Shown one piece after another: positions 31,951 to 44,744 of a stretch of DNA of 64,000 bases. Origin of the DNA: Helicoverpa zea (taxonomy: Eukaryota; Arthropoda; Insecta; Lepidoptera; Noctuidae). The notes beneath the pieces were generated by a model that had not been told where the DNA came from, ran no database searches, and saw nothing but the letters and a program-made list of their open reading frames with translations. Position 1 is the stretch's first letter; each line of letters begins with the position of its first letter. The translations under genes were made by a program, and so were the position numbers. The stretch is from contig NC_061455.1 in the NCBI RefSeq assembly GCF_022581195.2, forward strand, positions 5,204,120 through 5,268,119. Direction: 5' to 3'.

Positions 31951-34900
31951 CTGGGCGATGTACTAACAACAAGGATTTCTTATTTAAAATAAATGATGTG
32001 TAAATAAGATTGTTTGTAGTGCAGAAATATACAAGGATCAAAATTTTGCAGCTAGCAAATTGTTGCAATTCTACTTGACATAAAAATAAACATTGCAACT
32101 TCATATTATTAACACTGGTATAGTTAACATACGTACTCGTGCAACCAATCTAGTGGGCTAACAAAGTTGTCAAATTGGCATAGGTATGCTCCATAGCTTA
32201 CACTAACAATATTGCATATACCTAACTATCCATGTGCCTACATACTACATGTATATGGGTACAAATAGGGTGACCCCGCCTAGCAAATGGTGTGGATTTT
32301 TTCGTTTTATTTGAGACTCTTGTAATGATGTTGACTCAGCGATCGATAATCCGTGTATATTCTGGATAAGGCTTTATAAAAAGTACCTCTTGTTTGAATT
32401 AACCTTGCCATATATGGGTGATTTTCAGGAATAGTTCCCATTAGTCAATGTAATTCTTTTTCGCCTGATAAAGTCTACATGTGACAAATCGCTTAGTTAC
32501 TTCCCTTATCGTGTCTTTAAACTTGAATACTACCTTACTTTATATGCAAATAAACCTGAACATTAAATGAAAGGTGCTCTGTATAACAGTAGTCACGGCA
32601 CTTGACCCGCGTGCAGCCTAAATACCGGCTTGTTTTAAGGCAGGTAACTTACGAATCTAGACTAAGCGGCAGCAGACTTAGTGGGTATTTCAAAGTGCGT
32701 TGTTATTAACTGTGGATTTTTATAACCGATCTATCTATTGTTTAGCGATTAGAGATTGATATTTGACATCATTTACTTTTATGGAGCTAATATCAAAATT
32801 CATTTATTTTAGCACGTGGTAATTTTCAAGGTGGCTGGTGCGAAATAAAATGAAATTTTATTTTTGTAATTGGTACAATCGTTATTATTGGAATCAACAT
32901 TTTCTTTCACTCTCATTGTTTTTGCGCAATAATGTTAAGCCTTTCCAGTAATTCATTAATATGACAATCACGTTAATTAAGTTTTTTTGTCTCTTATACT
33001 TATTTAAAACCATTTATTTATTCATATTTTTATCTAAAGGCGTCTGTTAACGACCTGAACCCGGAACTCAAATTCATTTCATCACAAAATCTCACTAACA
33101 GTTGATAACAACAACACTCAGTTGATCTCGTGTCACGCATTGTTTGGACGTTGAAACGATATGGTGCGCTCACGCATCCGTCGTAATTACGGAAGATAAC
33201 ACGCGGCTTTTAGAGTGAAGCTACCGAACCGTATTGATACGGTTTGGTAAGCTCTAGGGCTGTAGTTAAATGGAAATTATATACTGTTTTTTAATTTGTA
33301 GGCAATATTGCAAGGCTCACTCATTAAGTTTGATGCCTAGTAATTTTGGTCTGTTAATCGGTAAGTATTCAGAATTGAATTATGACGATGATCATGATGA
33401 GATACCAGTAAATAAAAGTCACAGTACATACTATATTAGAGGTAGCTGACAGAGCCAGTTATTATTATTTATTTATTTATCCTAATTTGAAATTGCTTTT
33501 TACAGCAAAAAAAATAGGTAACGAACACGTATTTTTCAGGATCTTTAACTTAGAAACTAGATCTAGAAATAGATAGTGTAATTAGGATATAATCGAGATC
33601 GTTATACCCTCCCTCCAGAATCAAAAGCAACCTAATTCACAAGAAAACGGGTTTCACGGTTACGTAAAGATAATGACTACTACAGTAGTACGAGAAGATA
33701 TTCTGGCGTAGATAAGTGGAGTGTTCGCGATAAGGAACAATCTATGAGTGTCGTGTTAATGGTGCGAGATAATGTTATCTGATACGCTTACTTCCTAGCG
33801 ATAATTTTGACTATATTTTAAGTTTTTTTAGCACTAAATACAAAATGATTTTGAAATACACTATGGGTACTTTCGCGAAGTGTCGCGGTAGGTACTCGGG
33901 ATTCTGTGGTTTCCAATAAAACAGTTCTAACAGTGAATGTTAAGAAAATTACTGTAAAGATGGAAGACTGAAAAACTGCCGTCGATTTGAACAATAGCAG
34001 ACTAAGCTAAAGAAGGCCTTGTTATGATTTTTTTTTAATACAGATATCAAATACAACAACATCCGTATTTACCTATATACCTACTTATTTATACGAATTA
34101 TGGGTCCAACTAAAAAAATGTGGCTTAAAATCAACACTACTCATAACCACTGTGACTGATAGTAAGCGTATAGAAAAGTAGCATTGACCCAAAAACCGGA
34201 GTAATAAAACCTCGAGACATCGAATTGAATTCATTGATAAGATTTTTGCAAGGAAGCCGATTCCGTACTTTGGATACTTTGAACTTCGTACTTTTTTATT
34301 GATAAACAAACCTGTTTTTTTAATTCAGTCACGTTGGAAATGTCGCGTGTCTTATTTACATTTAAATGCTGTTTACATACTAATAACAAGTAGGTGCAAT
34401 TTATAGTAGGTTAAAGTTTGTACCTACATGATTATAAACGCATTATGTTTCACGGTATTTTGTGCGAAGGTCACGATTATTATCTGATTTTGATACTGCG
34501 TGTTTGGGCACTTATATGGTGAAGTTGTGACTAATATGACAAATGGGAATGTAGCTTTATCTCTTTGTTCGTTATATTATCACTGTAACGCTTAAATAAT
34601 GTTATAATTATGTACCTAAGCATAGAGGTATGAAATATAAATAATTTGTGAACACACATAAAAAACCTTACCTCTTTTGCGAAGTCGGTTAAAAAGCAAT
34701 GTTCTTTCTATCTATACTCTATCTCGATTCACCACAATCGTGATGATTTTTCGACAACATTGCCTTTTAGCACTTAGTAGCTTTTGTATTCTAAACACGA
34801 TGTTCAGTTCAAATTAATACTTAACTGAAGACCAATTGTAACTTTTTTAGAATAGGTACCTATATACTAGAATTGATTTAGTATCCTTACCTTTCTAGAT

Positions 34901-37350
34901 TATTTTCTAGGTACGCAAATTTTTGATTAACATTCTACATGAAGTAGAAATGTCATCTACGGATATTGCATTCTGATACACACACAGCACAGCTATGCAG
35001 TCGTGACGTATGAATCTTAAATTACTCGGCCGCATTCATTTTTTCCCTCCCACTGGCTATTCATACATACATAGTAATAGCCTACAGCTTTGCTCGCGTA
35101 AATTAAAGGCTTTATTAAGCGTGAAACCTTAGAGTAGTTGTGGTAGTTGCCTGTTTGTACGGTCACTGATGTAATTAAGTTGGTCGAGATGTAGTTATTT
35201 TTTAAATCACATATGAAAATGAGATTTAAATATTTCGTGTTGTTGTTTTTATGCCAAAGATTATAGTGCCGAGGGTGCTGTAAATACCAAAAAGGTCCCG
35301 TTCAAAAACAATTTTTAAATTCCCTATGTTTTGTTTTGGAAATCTTGCTACGCATTTTTATTACAAAGTGTTTTACAAAGTTTTTATTACACCACGCGAG
35401 CCTCCTGTGGAGGCTAAGTGACCTAAACTGTATATTATAAACTCCATCTATTCCACACACAGGGAAACATGTTTTAGTAGGTATAGAAAGGTACCTGAAC
35501 AATAAAAGGATTCCTGGTGAATAATTCAGTTGTGTCTAACTTTGACCGCGCTAAAAATAAATGTTGTTAAACTTTGTCCAGGGAAGGCTGGACATACCAT
35601 TTATTAAATCAAAGAGTAAAATAATAACTGGGATATTTATAAATTAGAATGATAATAAAGAATGTTTCTGGCACGTGCTAAAGCTAAGAAAACTATGCAC
35701 GCTAATAGTTTTTAGTATTTAATCACGTATATTATTGTTACAAGTTCCGAATGTTGAAATGTTATGCATATTATTATAAATTATGTTACGCTTGAAATGC
35801 AGCCGTTGGAATGCTTATAATCAGAACTTTGGCATGCTCGTAAATGAATTGTTAGGAGTTTTCAGATGCTGTTTTGGCTTTCAGATTTAATGAAGAAACG
35901 CTATACCTAGATTAATAGAGAAACGCTAGTTTTAATGGTTTTATTCACGGAGGAAAAAATAACTGTTTTAATAAATGAAGTATTATTGTCAATAAAGAAA
36001 TATTATATTTTTCAAAAGGAAAACGGCTGATGTTTAGATCTCCATTTACGGGCCAAAGTAAATAAGACTTGGTTTTATAGACATTGATGCATGATGATTG
36101 GCAATTAATCATTAAATATTATCATTCAACACAGTTATTGACGATTAATATCGGTCTCTCACTGTACCCTACAAGTACCTACATATTACTTAGTTATCAG
36201 AAGAATGCTACAAATTGGTTCCATCAATCTACGCGTGGCCGCAATCGATTTTATAGGAATGATTGCTCTGCTCAATTTATTTGCTCCACAAACATACTCA
36301 TATGTCGCGTACAATGCATTGATTTATTAGAGTTTTAGAATAGGATATTATGATATATGATTTTGTTGAAAGATCTTGATCAAAATTGTTTAAAGTTGCG
36401 TTTTGAAAAATAGCTGCTGTATGCAACCGATGATCGCACTTGCAGCGGCTGCATGAAAACAATGAATATTTGAGAGCGACTGCACGTGCTGCTGCGGTTT
36501 CATGTAAAGACGTTATTCCTCAGACTATGTAGTACTTCTGCAAAATTTTCCAAATAATTATATTTCGGTTCAATTTAGCTGGATGCATTTGAAGTTTCAT
36601 TTTGTTACCATTCTTACAAGCCAGTAGGGTAGTTGCAGCCGATTTAAAGCAGTTGAAGTCGACAGTTTGCATCGAAATCGTAGTTTAACTTGTAAACACT
36701 CTTGAAAAAATATTTATTTCCGACCGATTTTCCAGCAATAATAATGACAGGTACTTCGTTTAATTATTGCAATTTTTATATTTTTTTATCCTGCACTGTT
36801 ATCAGTATTCTATTCATCGATGCAATAGAGGAAAATGCAACACACCTATATCAGTTTTAATTAAATTATATCGATTTTCAGAGCGTAACGGTAATAATAT
36901 CTGTGTTAGGAATCCAAGTCATTATCAATTATATTGCATTTTCGCTCTGTTTCGTAATAACGAGCCAAGGACTCGAATAATTAATGAATGCTATCGAAGT
37001 ATCGAAACATTCCCTGTTGACCGGTTTGGGACCGGTTCTACTATACAATGGATGTTACCTGATCACTGATCAATTTACACTAAACTCGAGTTAACTCCTT
37101 TCGACCGTACTTTTTTTTATACCTACAAGATTGTTTTGAGCTTTTTTATCCTTCAAAAAAAGGTGTGTGTTTGGCTTTACCGATTTTGATGCGGTTTTTA
37201 ATTGGTATATTAAATCGGTTTTATCTTTTGGTAAAAAGTTTTTTTTTTGTTACATCTGATTGATTTCCCATTTCTAAGTAACAGTTTCGATACAAGAGTC
37301 AGTGTCAGTATGTACAGTTTAATCTCATATTTGAATGGCGAAGTCAGCAA
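31951..37350. other. Gene-poor intergenic DNA
   Basis: No coherent coding sequence. Open frames up to 100 codons (for example 36767-37069) are AT-rich and lack splice or family support. Small pieces of known repeats occur at about 34665-34690 (GCGAAGTCGGTTAAAAA) and 35080-35105. A GTAGGTA/TACCTA-rich texture is common in this genome. Confidence 0.5.
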
Positions 37351-37362
37351 CTATTGCATTAA

Positions 37363-39352
37363 CCCTTTAAAGCTCAAAAAAAATATTGAATTTATTTATT
37401 ATTATTTTGTCATTTATTGTTTATTTAGATCTTACAAGTGCTCAAAAAAATGAAAATAAAAATCTGGTATACATATATATCCAAATATAGTATGTTGTAA
37501 ATGTGCTACATTGCGAGACACAAGAACATGTACAGTTTGATATCAGTGTTGTATATTTACAACAGTGCCCACGTTACAGAATAAAATGTAGATATAAATG
37601 AAAAGCAAAATATATTAAAAAAACATATTTATCATACATTATGAAAGTTAAAGAAACAGTTTCTTTCGGGAACTAAACACAAACGTTGTTCACATTTTGA
37701 ACAGTGGATATTTGAATACCCAGTTTTGCAGTATTTGCACCTACCTCGCTGTACAAAACTGGAAAATGCCCAATTTTATCAAATCTTACAGCATCTGTAG
37801 GTCTAGACACAGAAGGCGCACTAATTTGTTTTAATATCGGCCGAACCTTAAAATAACGATCGTTATTCAGATCCAAATTATCCACGAAATGCAAATATTT
37901 TCTCATTAGCTCATACTTTTTTAGACTTATCACATCAGCGACAGGAGGGTATCTGAAATCATTACTCCAGTAGTCTCAATATGACGGCATTCTTACAATA
38001 CCCATCATAATTGTGATAGCTAGAAAATCACGCACATCATCTCTGGTAACGTTTATAGATTTACCTTCTTTGCTTTGCACAGAATATAAATTGGTGTGCT
38101 CCGTAAATAAGAGAAGTAAGAGTAAATTAAGAAAATAGTCTAACGGAAATTCTGTTGCGGTACTACTAGTGCTAAGATCAGGCATATCAAACTCTGCTGG
38201 ATATTTGAATTTCCCACGCTGCCACTTGAAACTAAGAAGAGGTCTCTTGTACTTTTTACTCCTTTAGCTACAACTCTTGGTTCACAGTAAGCACTTCTTT
38301 TTGAGCGAACTCTTTGGCTTAATGGAGTATTAAGTGGTGATAAAATTGACGAAACTGAATTTAAATTTGAGAGCGGATTGGGTGGTGTGTCCGAAGGAAA
38401 AATACTACGTATTACTGGAGTCAGTGGAACCGTATCTTCATCAGATAATGTCGTAAAGGTTCTTGCATTGGACTATCATGAATAAGATCCAAGTTTTCTA
38501 AAGACGAACGAAGGGACCTTGGTTCTGAGCTGAAGTCAGAAGATACATCGTCTTGACGTTCGGTGATGTTTTGAATAATAACTTTGTCTTCAGACGAAGA
38601 GCTATCGGTAGACGAGGCCGCTTCTGGTGGAACCAAATATTTGCTCTCTGCCATTTTAAGCCTCCCTGTAATAAGCAAAAAAAAAAAACAAACATGCAGC
38701 AATCACCAACACCATACATAAGTTAACATAAGTTTTAGTAAAAAACGAGCATATTAGCAATAGCGATATTCATTCATTATTTAGTAATCTAGCTTAGTCG
38801 TACATTAGCAAACTTTCAGAACAGTCAATATAAAAACATAATACCGTCAACTCCCATAAATGTAAAAAAACACAAAACCCATACAAAGAAAATAATAATT
38901 ATTCAGTGTTAGTAAAAGCGCGACGTGGCACCCGTGCAACATACGAAATTAAAAGTACTTATGCTAAAGCTTCGCAGTGTCGCAAATGTGCAACGTCGGT
39001 AAATACGTGCTTATATTTCATAGTAGAATATGAATTTGACATTGGCGTTATATGACACAATTGTAAACACTCATAAACAATAATATTTCAAATAATAGTT
39101 GTCAATAAATGCATAAAAACTATTTATATTTATTAAAACTCACCGGTCGTCCACGAGCGCAATGTCATCGCGACGTCATTTTGGTCACAACTACGTAATG
39201 ATGCGCGTGAGTTGGTTCAATATTTTTTTTCATAGATAGCAGCAGTATATCCATTATTAAAATGTATGTAAATAAGAAATAATAATGATGGTTCTTGCAA
39301 TACATTTTTTTGTTTGGATAGTTGCATCGGTGCAACGTTGCGAATTAAAGGG
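37363..39352 (-). mobile_element. piggyBac-type transposon, 1,990 bp, internally deleted
   Basis: The element is flanked by TTAA on both sides (37359-37362 and 39353-39356), the piggyBac target duplication. It starts CCCTTTAAAG and ends ATTAAAGGG, an inverted repeat of about 9 bases. Further subterminal repeats include GTTGCATCGGTGCAACGTTGCG near the right end. It carries a broken transposase on the minus strand. Autonomous family members are usually longer than 2 kb because they hold a transposase of 550-600 residues; most of that is missing here. Confidence 0.88.
37673..38655 (-). pseudogene. piggyBac transposase remnant without catalytic core
   Basis: Reading right to left: an N-terminal acidic Ser-rich region (MAESKYLVPPEAASSTDSSS, start codon about 38655), a frameshift near 38450, then EFPLDYFLNLLLLLLF and DDVRDFLAITIMMGIVRMPSY. 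A TGG-to-TGA stop follows, then YLHFVDNLDLNNDRYFKVRP, which is typical of the DDE_Tnp_1_7 domain start. The text then jumps to RPTDAVRFDKIGHFPV, resembling the segment before the C-terminal Cys-rich finger, but the cysteines are gone. The three catalytic aspartates and the middle of the domain are deleted. Not functional. Confidence 0.85.
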
Positions 39353-39356
39353 TTAA

Positions 39357-40920
39357 GCAATGGCTCGACTAAATTTTCCTAAGGTTATAATAAGTAATCG
39401 ATACGTAACAGTGATTAATATTTTATCTACTGCGATCTCTTATGAATTAGCGTCTTCTGATGATTGGGGCCGATTGATTTATTAATAATGCTTATAAGAT
39501 ATGAGTTGGTATGTGCGTAATTGATTATTATATTTGATAAAGAATTAGCAATGAAAATGAAAATCATTTTAATTACACGTGTATTGTTAGGTAAGCTATT
39601 GTTTTGAAACAGTATTTTGCTGTAAATAGTGTTTAAAAAAACATTATTTCGGACATCAATATAATAAACCATCACCATAACCTCATTTCAGTTTGAACAT
39701 AAACCAGTATTTTTTTCTAGAACAGGAGAAATTGCACGTTGACCTACCGTACAGTACCAAATTACGTTTTTATTACAAATTTTCGTTCATAAAAAAGTAA
39801 ACTTTCAAAGTAAACCAGTTTAGTGGATACCTTCTTAACCAAGTAGGTACCTAATGTAGAAACTGGAAATATTTATTTACCAGTTTTTTTATAGTCCTGG
39901 CACTAATAAAATTGTCACGTGCTTTTATGAGTCAGAAACTTATCTTTATAGTCATAAGACTTTATAACAACAACAATAAAGAAAGTTGTATGATAATCTT
40001 AAGAGAGAAACAGGGCTCCATAAAAAGATTTATTTTATTTTATTGTCAGTTAACTGTACCAATAAAAATGTATTTAGCTGAACCTGTCTCAAAGATTATC
40101 TCACTCCAACTGAAAGGGATTATACTTGTAGTTGTAAATTAGAAATACGTAAGTTGATACACTGTAAAAGTAAGTATTTGTGACGACCACTTATACTTTT
40201 TTGTCTCTATGATTCACATCAAATAAATAAGAATTCAACGTTTGCAGATTATTTGTTGATGAAAATAGAATGCTGTAAACTTTTACTTTAAGTTTTTGAT
40301 GATAGGAGTACACAGCTCATATTCATACCCATACTCACAGTATAGTAAATTATTGAGACATTTCAATTAAAACGTTCAATAGCCAACTAATTTACTACTT
40401 ACAGTCAATAAGAGGTTCCATAGTTCACAAACGTGAGTCAGTAACTGTCCTTACTAACTACGAGTGGTTGTGCAATCGGACCGGTTATTAGGCCAATAAA
40501 ACCGTACCGACCGACCAGACCGGACCGGACCGGTTAATTATGTGCGTGCCTTTATGAAGACTAGCTATGATTTCTGGTATCGACTGCCCATGAACTCGTG
40601 TCTAACGTATGGTTCCATCTGGCTCTATAGCGTTTTGTTTTTCTCATCCTTTCTAATATTATAAAGAGGAAAAAATGTACTTTTTTTGTAATGAATAAAG
40701 CCAAAAACTACTGGATTGATTTAAAAAATTTTGCCACTGTTCGAAAACGACTCTCTTCTCGAGTAACGTAGGTTTATTTTATCCCGTTACGGGTAATAGA
40801 TCTTACGGGACGCTGGTGAAAGAGGTGATAAATAGAAATAAGCCTCTTGTTCAAACACGTTTTGCTGCGGCAAAAAACTACGGTAAATTATGCTCGGCCG
40901 TCAGTGTTGTATGGGTCACT
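39357..40920. other. Intergenic DNA after the piggyBac element
   Basis: No gene seen. 40490-40545 is a run of ACCG/GACCGG units (GACCAGACCGGACCGGACCGG). 40645-40860 carries a degraded repeat (CTAATATTATAAAGAGGAAAA to GTTACGGGTAATAGATC). Confidence 0.5.
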
Positions 40921-40924
40921 ATAA

Positions 40925-41232
40925 AAAACCGGCCAAGTGCGAGTCGGACTCGCGAACGAAGGGTTCCGTACCGATTTATAAAACGGACAAAAAAATCACG
41001 GTTGTTGTATGAGAGCCCCCCAAAATATTTATTTAATTCTAGTTTTCAGTATTTGTTGTTATAGCGGCAACAATAATACATCATCTGTAAAAATTTCAGC
41101 TCTGTAACTATCACGGTTCATGAGATACAGCCTGGTGACAGACGGAAGAACGGACGGACGGATGGACGGACAGAGGAGACGGATCGAAAACAATAGGGTC
41201 CCGTTTAACCGTAGGGTACGAAACCCTAAAAA
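40925..41232 (+). repeat. Dispersed lepidopteran repeat ('CCGGCCAAGTGC' family), copy 2
   Basis: Same orientation and nearly full-length match to 16556-16842: AACCGGCCAAGTGCGAGTCG, GTTGTATGAGAGCCCCCC, a GACGGACGGATGGACGGAC stretch and TACGAAACCCTAAAA. The two copies share ends, so the unit is about 300 bases. Confidence 0.85.
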
Positions 41233-41567
41233 CGTGCAGTGGACAAGAGCTCTCATGCTTTCAATTTACTTCTAACAGTCAGACATTTTTTTAATCTGTC
41301 TGGTAGTTGAAGAGAGTCACGCCCACAAACTCAGTCTCTGCATCTTTACTATATATTATAACGTTGATATGAGATGAATCTATTTATATGGGTATGTTTA
41401 ATTAATGAGTGTGTGAACTTAAGTACTATTTATAGCTCGGAGGAAAATTATAGAGGTGCACGTGTGAAAAGTTTATTTAAAGCTACATTGTTTGTTATAA
41501 ACATAGGAAAATCTCGTGCAGGAGAGTGTACCTAACTCGCGATTGAATTCGTTTTTTTTTTAATCTA

Positions 41568-41800
41568 GTTAGAATTGACGAACTCGCGGTCCATGGATCA
41601 TCTTATTAAAATGATACTCCGTGTTGTGGAAGGTGAAATCTTCGGTAGTCGCTAAAGTCAGAAGCCAGAAAGTCAGCCAGTTTAAACAAAATATTACTTG
41701 CGTAGGCCAGATAGGCATTTGCTTTTCCACCTGTAAAACACCGGTATTCAATTGCATCCAGTTAGACTGAAAGCCGACCCTAACATAGTTTGTAAAGACA
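41568..41800 (+). mobile_element. Old SINE copy, strongly diverged
   Basis: Order of blocks matches the SINE body and 3' end (GTCAGAAGCCAGAAAGTC, GGCCAGATAGGCATTTGC, TGTAAAACACCGGTATTCA, CAGTTAGACTGAAAGCCGACC), with many substitutions and no clear target duplication. Confidence 0.75.
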
Positions 41801-41872
41801 ATGCAGATTATGAATATCTATAATAGTTACATACAACTATCTGAATGGATGAAACCTCAGTAATTTAGACAT

Positions 41873-41990
41873 CATCATCATCATCATCTCAGCCATAGGA
41901 CGTCCATTGCTGAACATAGGCCTCCCCCTTAGATCTCCACAGATACCTGTTGGAGGCGACCTGCATCCAGCGTCTTCCGGCGACCTTTAT
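41873..41990 (-). repeat. RTE-type LINE tail with (ATC)n
   Basis: (CAT)n at the left, then GGACGTCCATTGCTGAACAT, AGGCCTCCCCCTTAGATCTCC and GCGACCTGCATCCAGCG. The reverse complement resembles the 3' terminus of RTE-like elements in Lepidoptera, with the GATGAT tail. Related relics lie at 22985, 30150 and 58030. Confidence 0.65.
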
Positions 41991-43499
41991 AATTTAGACA
42001 GATAAGATTAAAATAACTGTGATAAATAGTTTGCTAGTGAATGGTTTTTTCTACAGTTCTAACACAGTCTTTACATGACAAGTTCTTAGCGAAGGTTAAA
42101 TGTCAACTTATGTTACTGCGACTGAGTAACTGCTACTCAGTTAAAAGCAATTTGTTTACGTCTTTTTACTTGATGTGGGAAGATTTATGATCTTCCGTGT
42201 ATTGTTTAGTTACAGACACCAGTTGTCAAGCTACAAGTCTTGTATTTTTTAAATAATGATTTTGCATACCTAGGTCATAATAAAAATAAATATTTCAGTT
42301 CACAGTTCACAAATAAACAAGCGTGCTGTGATGTTTTTTTTTTATTTTAATATCTATTAGTTTAAATAATGTTTGATATAAACTATTATGTACTCTATTA
42401 AGTATACTGCTTCCTAGTACGGTACCCATATTACAACAACAACAACAAAAACTGAACAGAAAAAAAAACAAACAGGCTCCTTTATATTCTACAAATCAAT
42501 AATAATAAAACATGTATCTAACGCAATGAAGCGAACACAACGATATTGTCATTTCAAGGTAAGCAAGCGTTTACTTAGTCTTAAACTACCTATAAGTAAC
42601 AATAATTGTAAGTAATTAAACTACGAAACAACTTGTACAAGGAAAATATTGTCTTTATCATACAATTGTATCACGCGATGTCCTATTTGAACGAACTTTA
42701 CCAAAATAAACTATTTTCCTATTGTTTTGTTTTATGTATTCCCAAGTTTTGTTACGAATTTGTTATTGAAACTCTTCGGGATTTCTGCAAAATATAGAGT
42801 TTTTGTTTGTTAGGGATTTTCCTATTAAGGTTGACGTGAAATGATTCGATTTTTGTACCTATTGGAAATATTTTCCTACTAGCTTTATTGTTGAATGAAA
42901 GTTGATGGTTTCAGATCCGTTTACTGAAATGGAGAGCTATTTCATAAATTAAATTTATATTTTTAAGTTGTACGTAAACAAACTAAGATAGGTATCTGTT
43001 GAAAATTATAATATTTTATTATAAGTTATTATTCTCCTGTTTGTTTATCACGCCTAGCTTTTTTAAATTGGTAACTAACTGTAATTTTGTGATTTTAACT
43101 ATCGTCAGATATTTCAAAATAATGTGATTTTTAATTATCCTATTATCGCACTTTTAATGGTAGAAATTATGAAATAAATACTTCCACGCCAAGGTTTTAT
43201 AAATAATTATATAAACGTCGTCATTATTGACCTAGACATTTAAAACATGCGGGTAACCAGCAAGCTACGAATAATTTGCATTATTTATAAAGTATTACTC
43301 TATATTTTGACTAGTAAACAATAGCTTACATTCACTTGACTCAGTACTGGCAAATTATTTAAATTTTAATGAGCATTAATTACTAATATTATCATTTATT
43401 TAATTAGAAATCGAAAGTCCGTTAGCTTGGTCTCGGTACTAGGTAGGTACTCATCGTAGCATAATAAGATAGCAAATCACTGGAGATAGGGACCTAGGT

Positions 43500-44200
43500 A
43501 CAAAAGCGTATTGTTATCAAAAGAAACACACAATGGCACAATTTTCTCGAAAAACCGGTAAGTAAATATTGTTATCGGTTTTGCAGTATTACAGCACACC
43601 TGTCAACACGAACCCTCACCACGTGCTCCGGAAACGCACGAGTGCGCGCGAAGTTGAACGAACGCAGACGCAAATAGTTTCGAACTTCTGAGCTGTGCTG
43701 TACTTCGTACCGCTTAGCACCCTTTACACAACACGACTTTTCTTTTACAGCGAACATGATGCCCACCGTGTTAGTTTCCACAAACAATCATCTGCCGTAA
43801 CAATACCACAATAAGGACACCTGACATAAAATATAACGAGCGGCCGACACTTCTTCATTTACCGTTATTTTCTCCGGTAAAATATACAGAGAAAACTTGC
43901 GCGGACTAATAATATTAAAAATTGATCGAACCAATTTTTTAATTTGTCACGTGTTATTAAACAATTTAGGAGTTTATTGAGGAAGTCGTGATTGTTTGTT
44001 CCGTACCTGTTCCCCACCAATATCGCTTCCAGCCGTCAGTTACAGCGCGGAACATAGCGCTACGTGCGACGCCGTCTACGCGTGGCGGCCAACTGAATCT
44101 GACATAACATCCAAACTCCGCTGAGAGTATGTAAAACGTTCGAAATTCATAATCCAATCGATTCTTTATCACCATGACTTAGAAATCAATCAAACTTTAT
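43500..44200. promoter_or_regulatory. CpG-rich patch; possible promoter or first-exon region
   Basis: In an AT-rich tract, 43600-43690 and 44020-44100 are rich in CpG (CACGAGTGCGCGCGAAG; GCGACGCCGTCTACGCGTGGC). On the plus strand, ATGGCACAATTTTCTCG at 43532 runs into a GTAAGT donor after 25 nt. On the minus strand, an ATG at about 44058 begins MFRAVTDGWKRYWWGT before a GTACGG. Either could be the first exon of a gene whose other exons I could not find. No downstream partner was identified. Confidence 0.3.
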
Positions 44201-44589
44201 TCATTTAGCTACAATTGAAAAGTTCTTTTTAAGGGTTCGTTTGATGGAGAGGGCGTTTTATGCGAGTAACCGACAAAGGGCTCTCCGTCGCTCCCTGATT
44301 CAATTAATCTCTAATTAGAGACGAGAGTGCTCTTAATGTTGAGTAGAGACGGATTTGACATCGTAGCCTGTCACTGGAGTAAATGGAAATCTGACAGCAG
44401 GATGGGTTTCAGCGACCCTATAACTGAATTGAGGTCAACTGTGGCAGTGTGGCACAACAGGTAAACGCTCCATACTTACTTGCTTTCATACGCACTACCA
44501 TTATATTAAAATATGATGTACATTTAAAAAATAAATGTATTTTATTGTACGTTTACATATTAGTTTGCAAAATAATTTTCACTGTTTTC

Positions 44590-44740
44590 GTTTTTTTTTT
44601 TTTTTTTTTTTTGTAAATTTTCGTCCGCATCGCTATCTGCGAGGATACATTTCCACTTTGAATGGCAGTGCTGATTCTTTGTTCAAAGTTTTTCCTTTGA
44701 CCCATTAGAAAACTATTTTTCTACTAACTGAAGATTGACT
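44590..44740 (-). mobile_element. Tail of a LINE related to 14461-15084, with poly(A)
   Basis: On the minus strand the DNA encodes QRISTAIQSGNVSS and, after a frame change, ILADSDADENL, matching the end of the 14461 element (QRLSIAIQRGNAAS and DSDEE). It runs straight into an A-run of about 23 (44590-44613). Upstream text has stops. An old, severely truncated copy. Confidence 0.75.
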
Positions 44741-44744
44741 AAAA

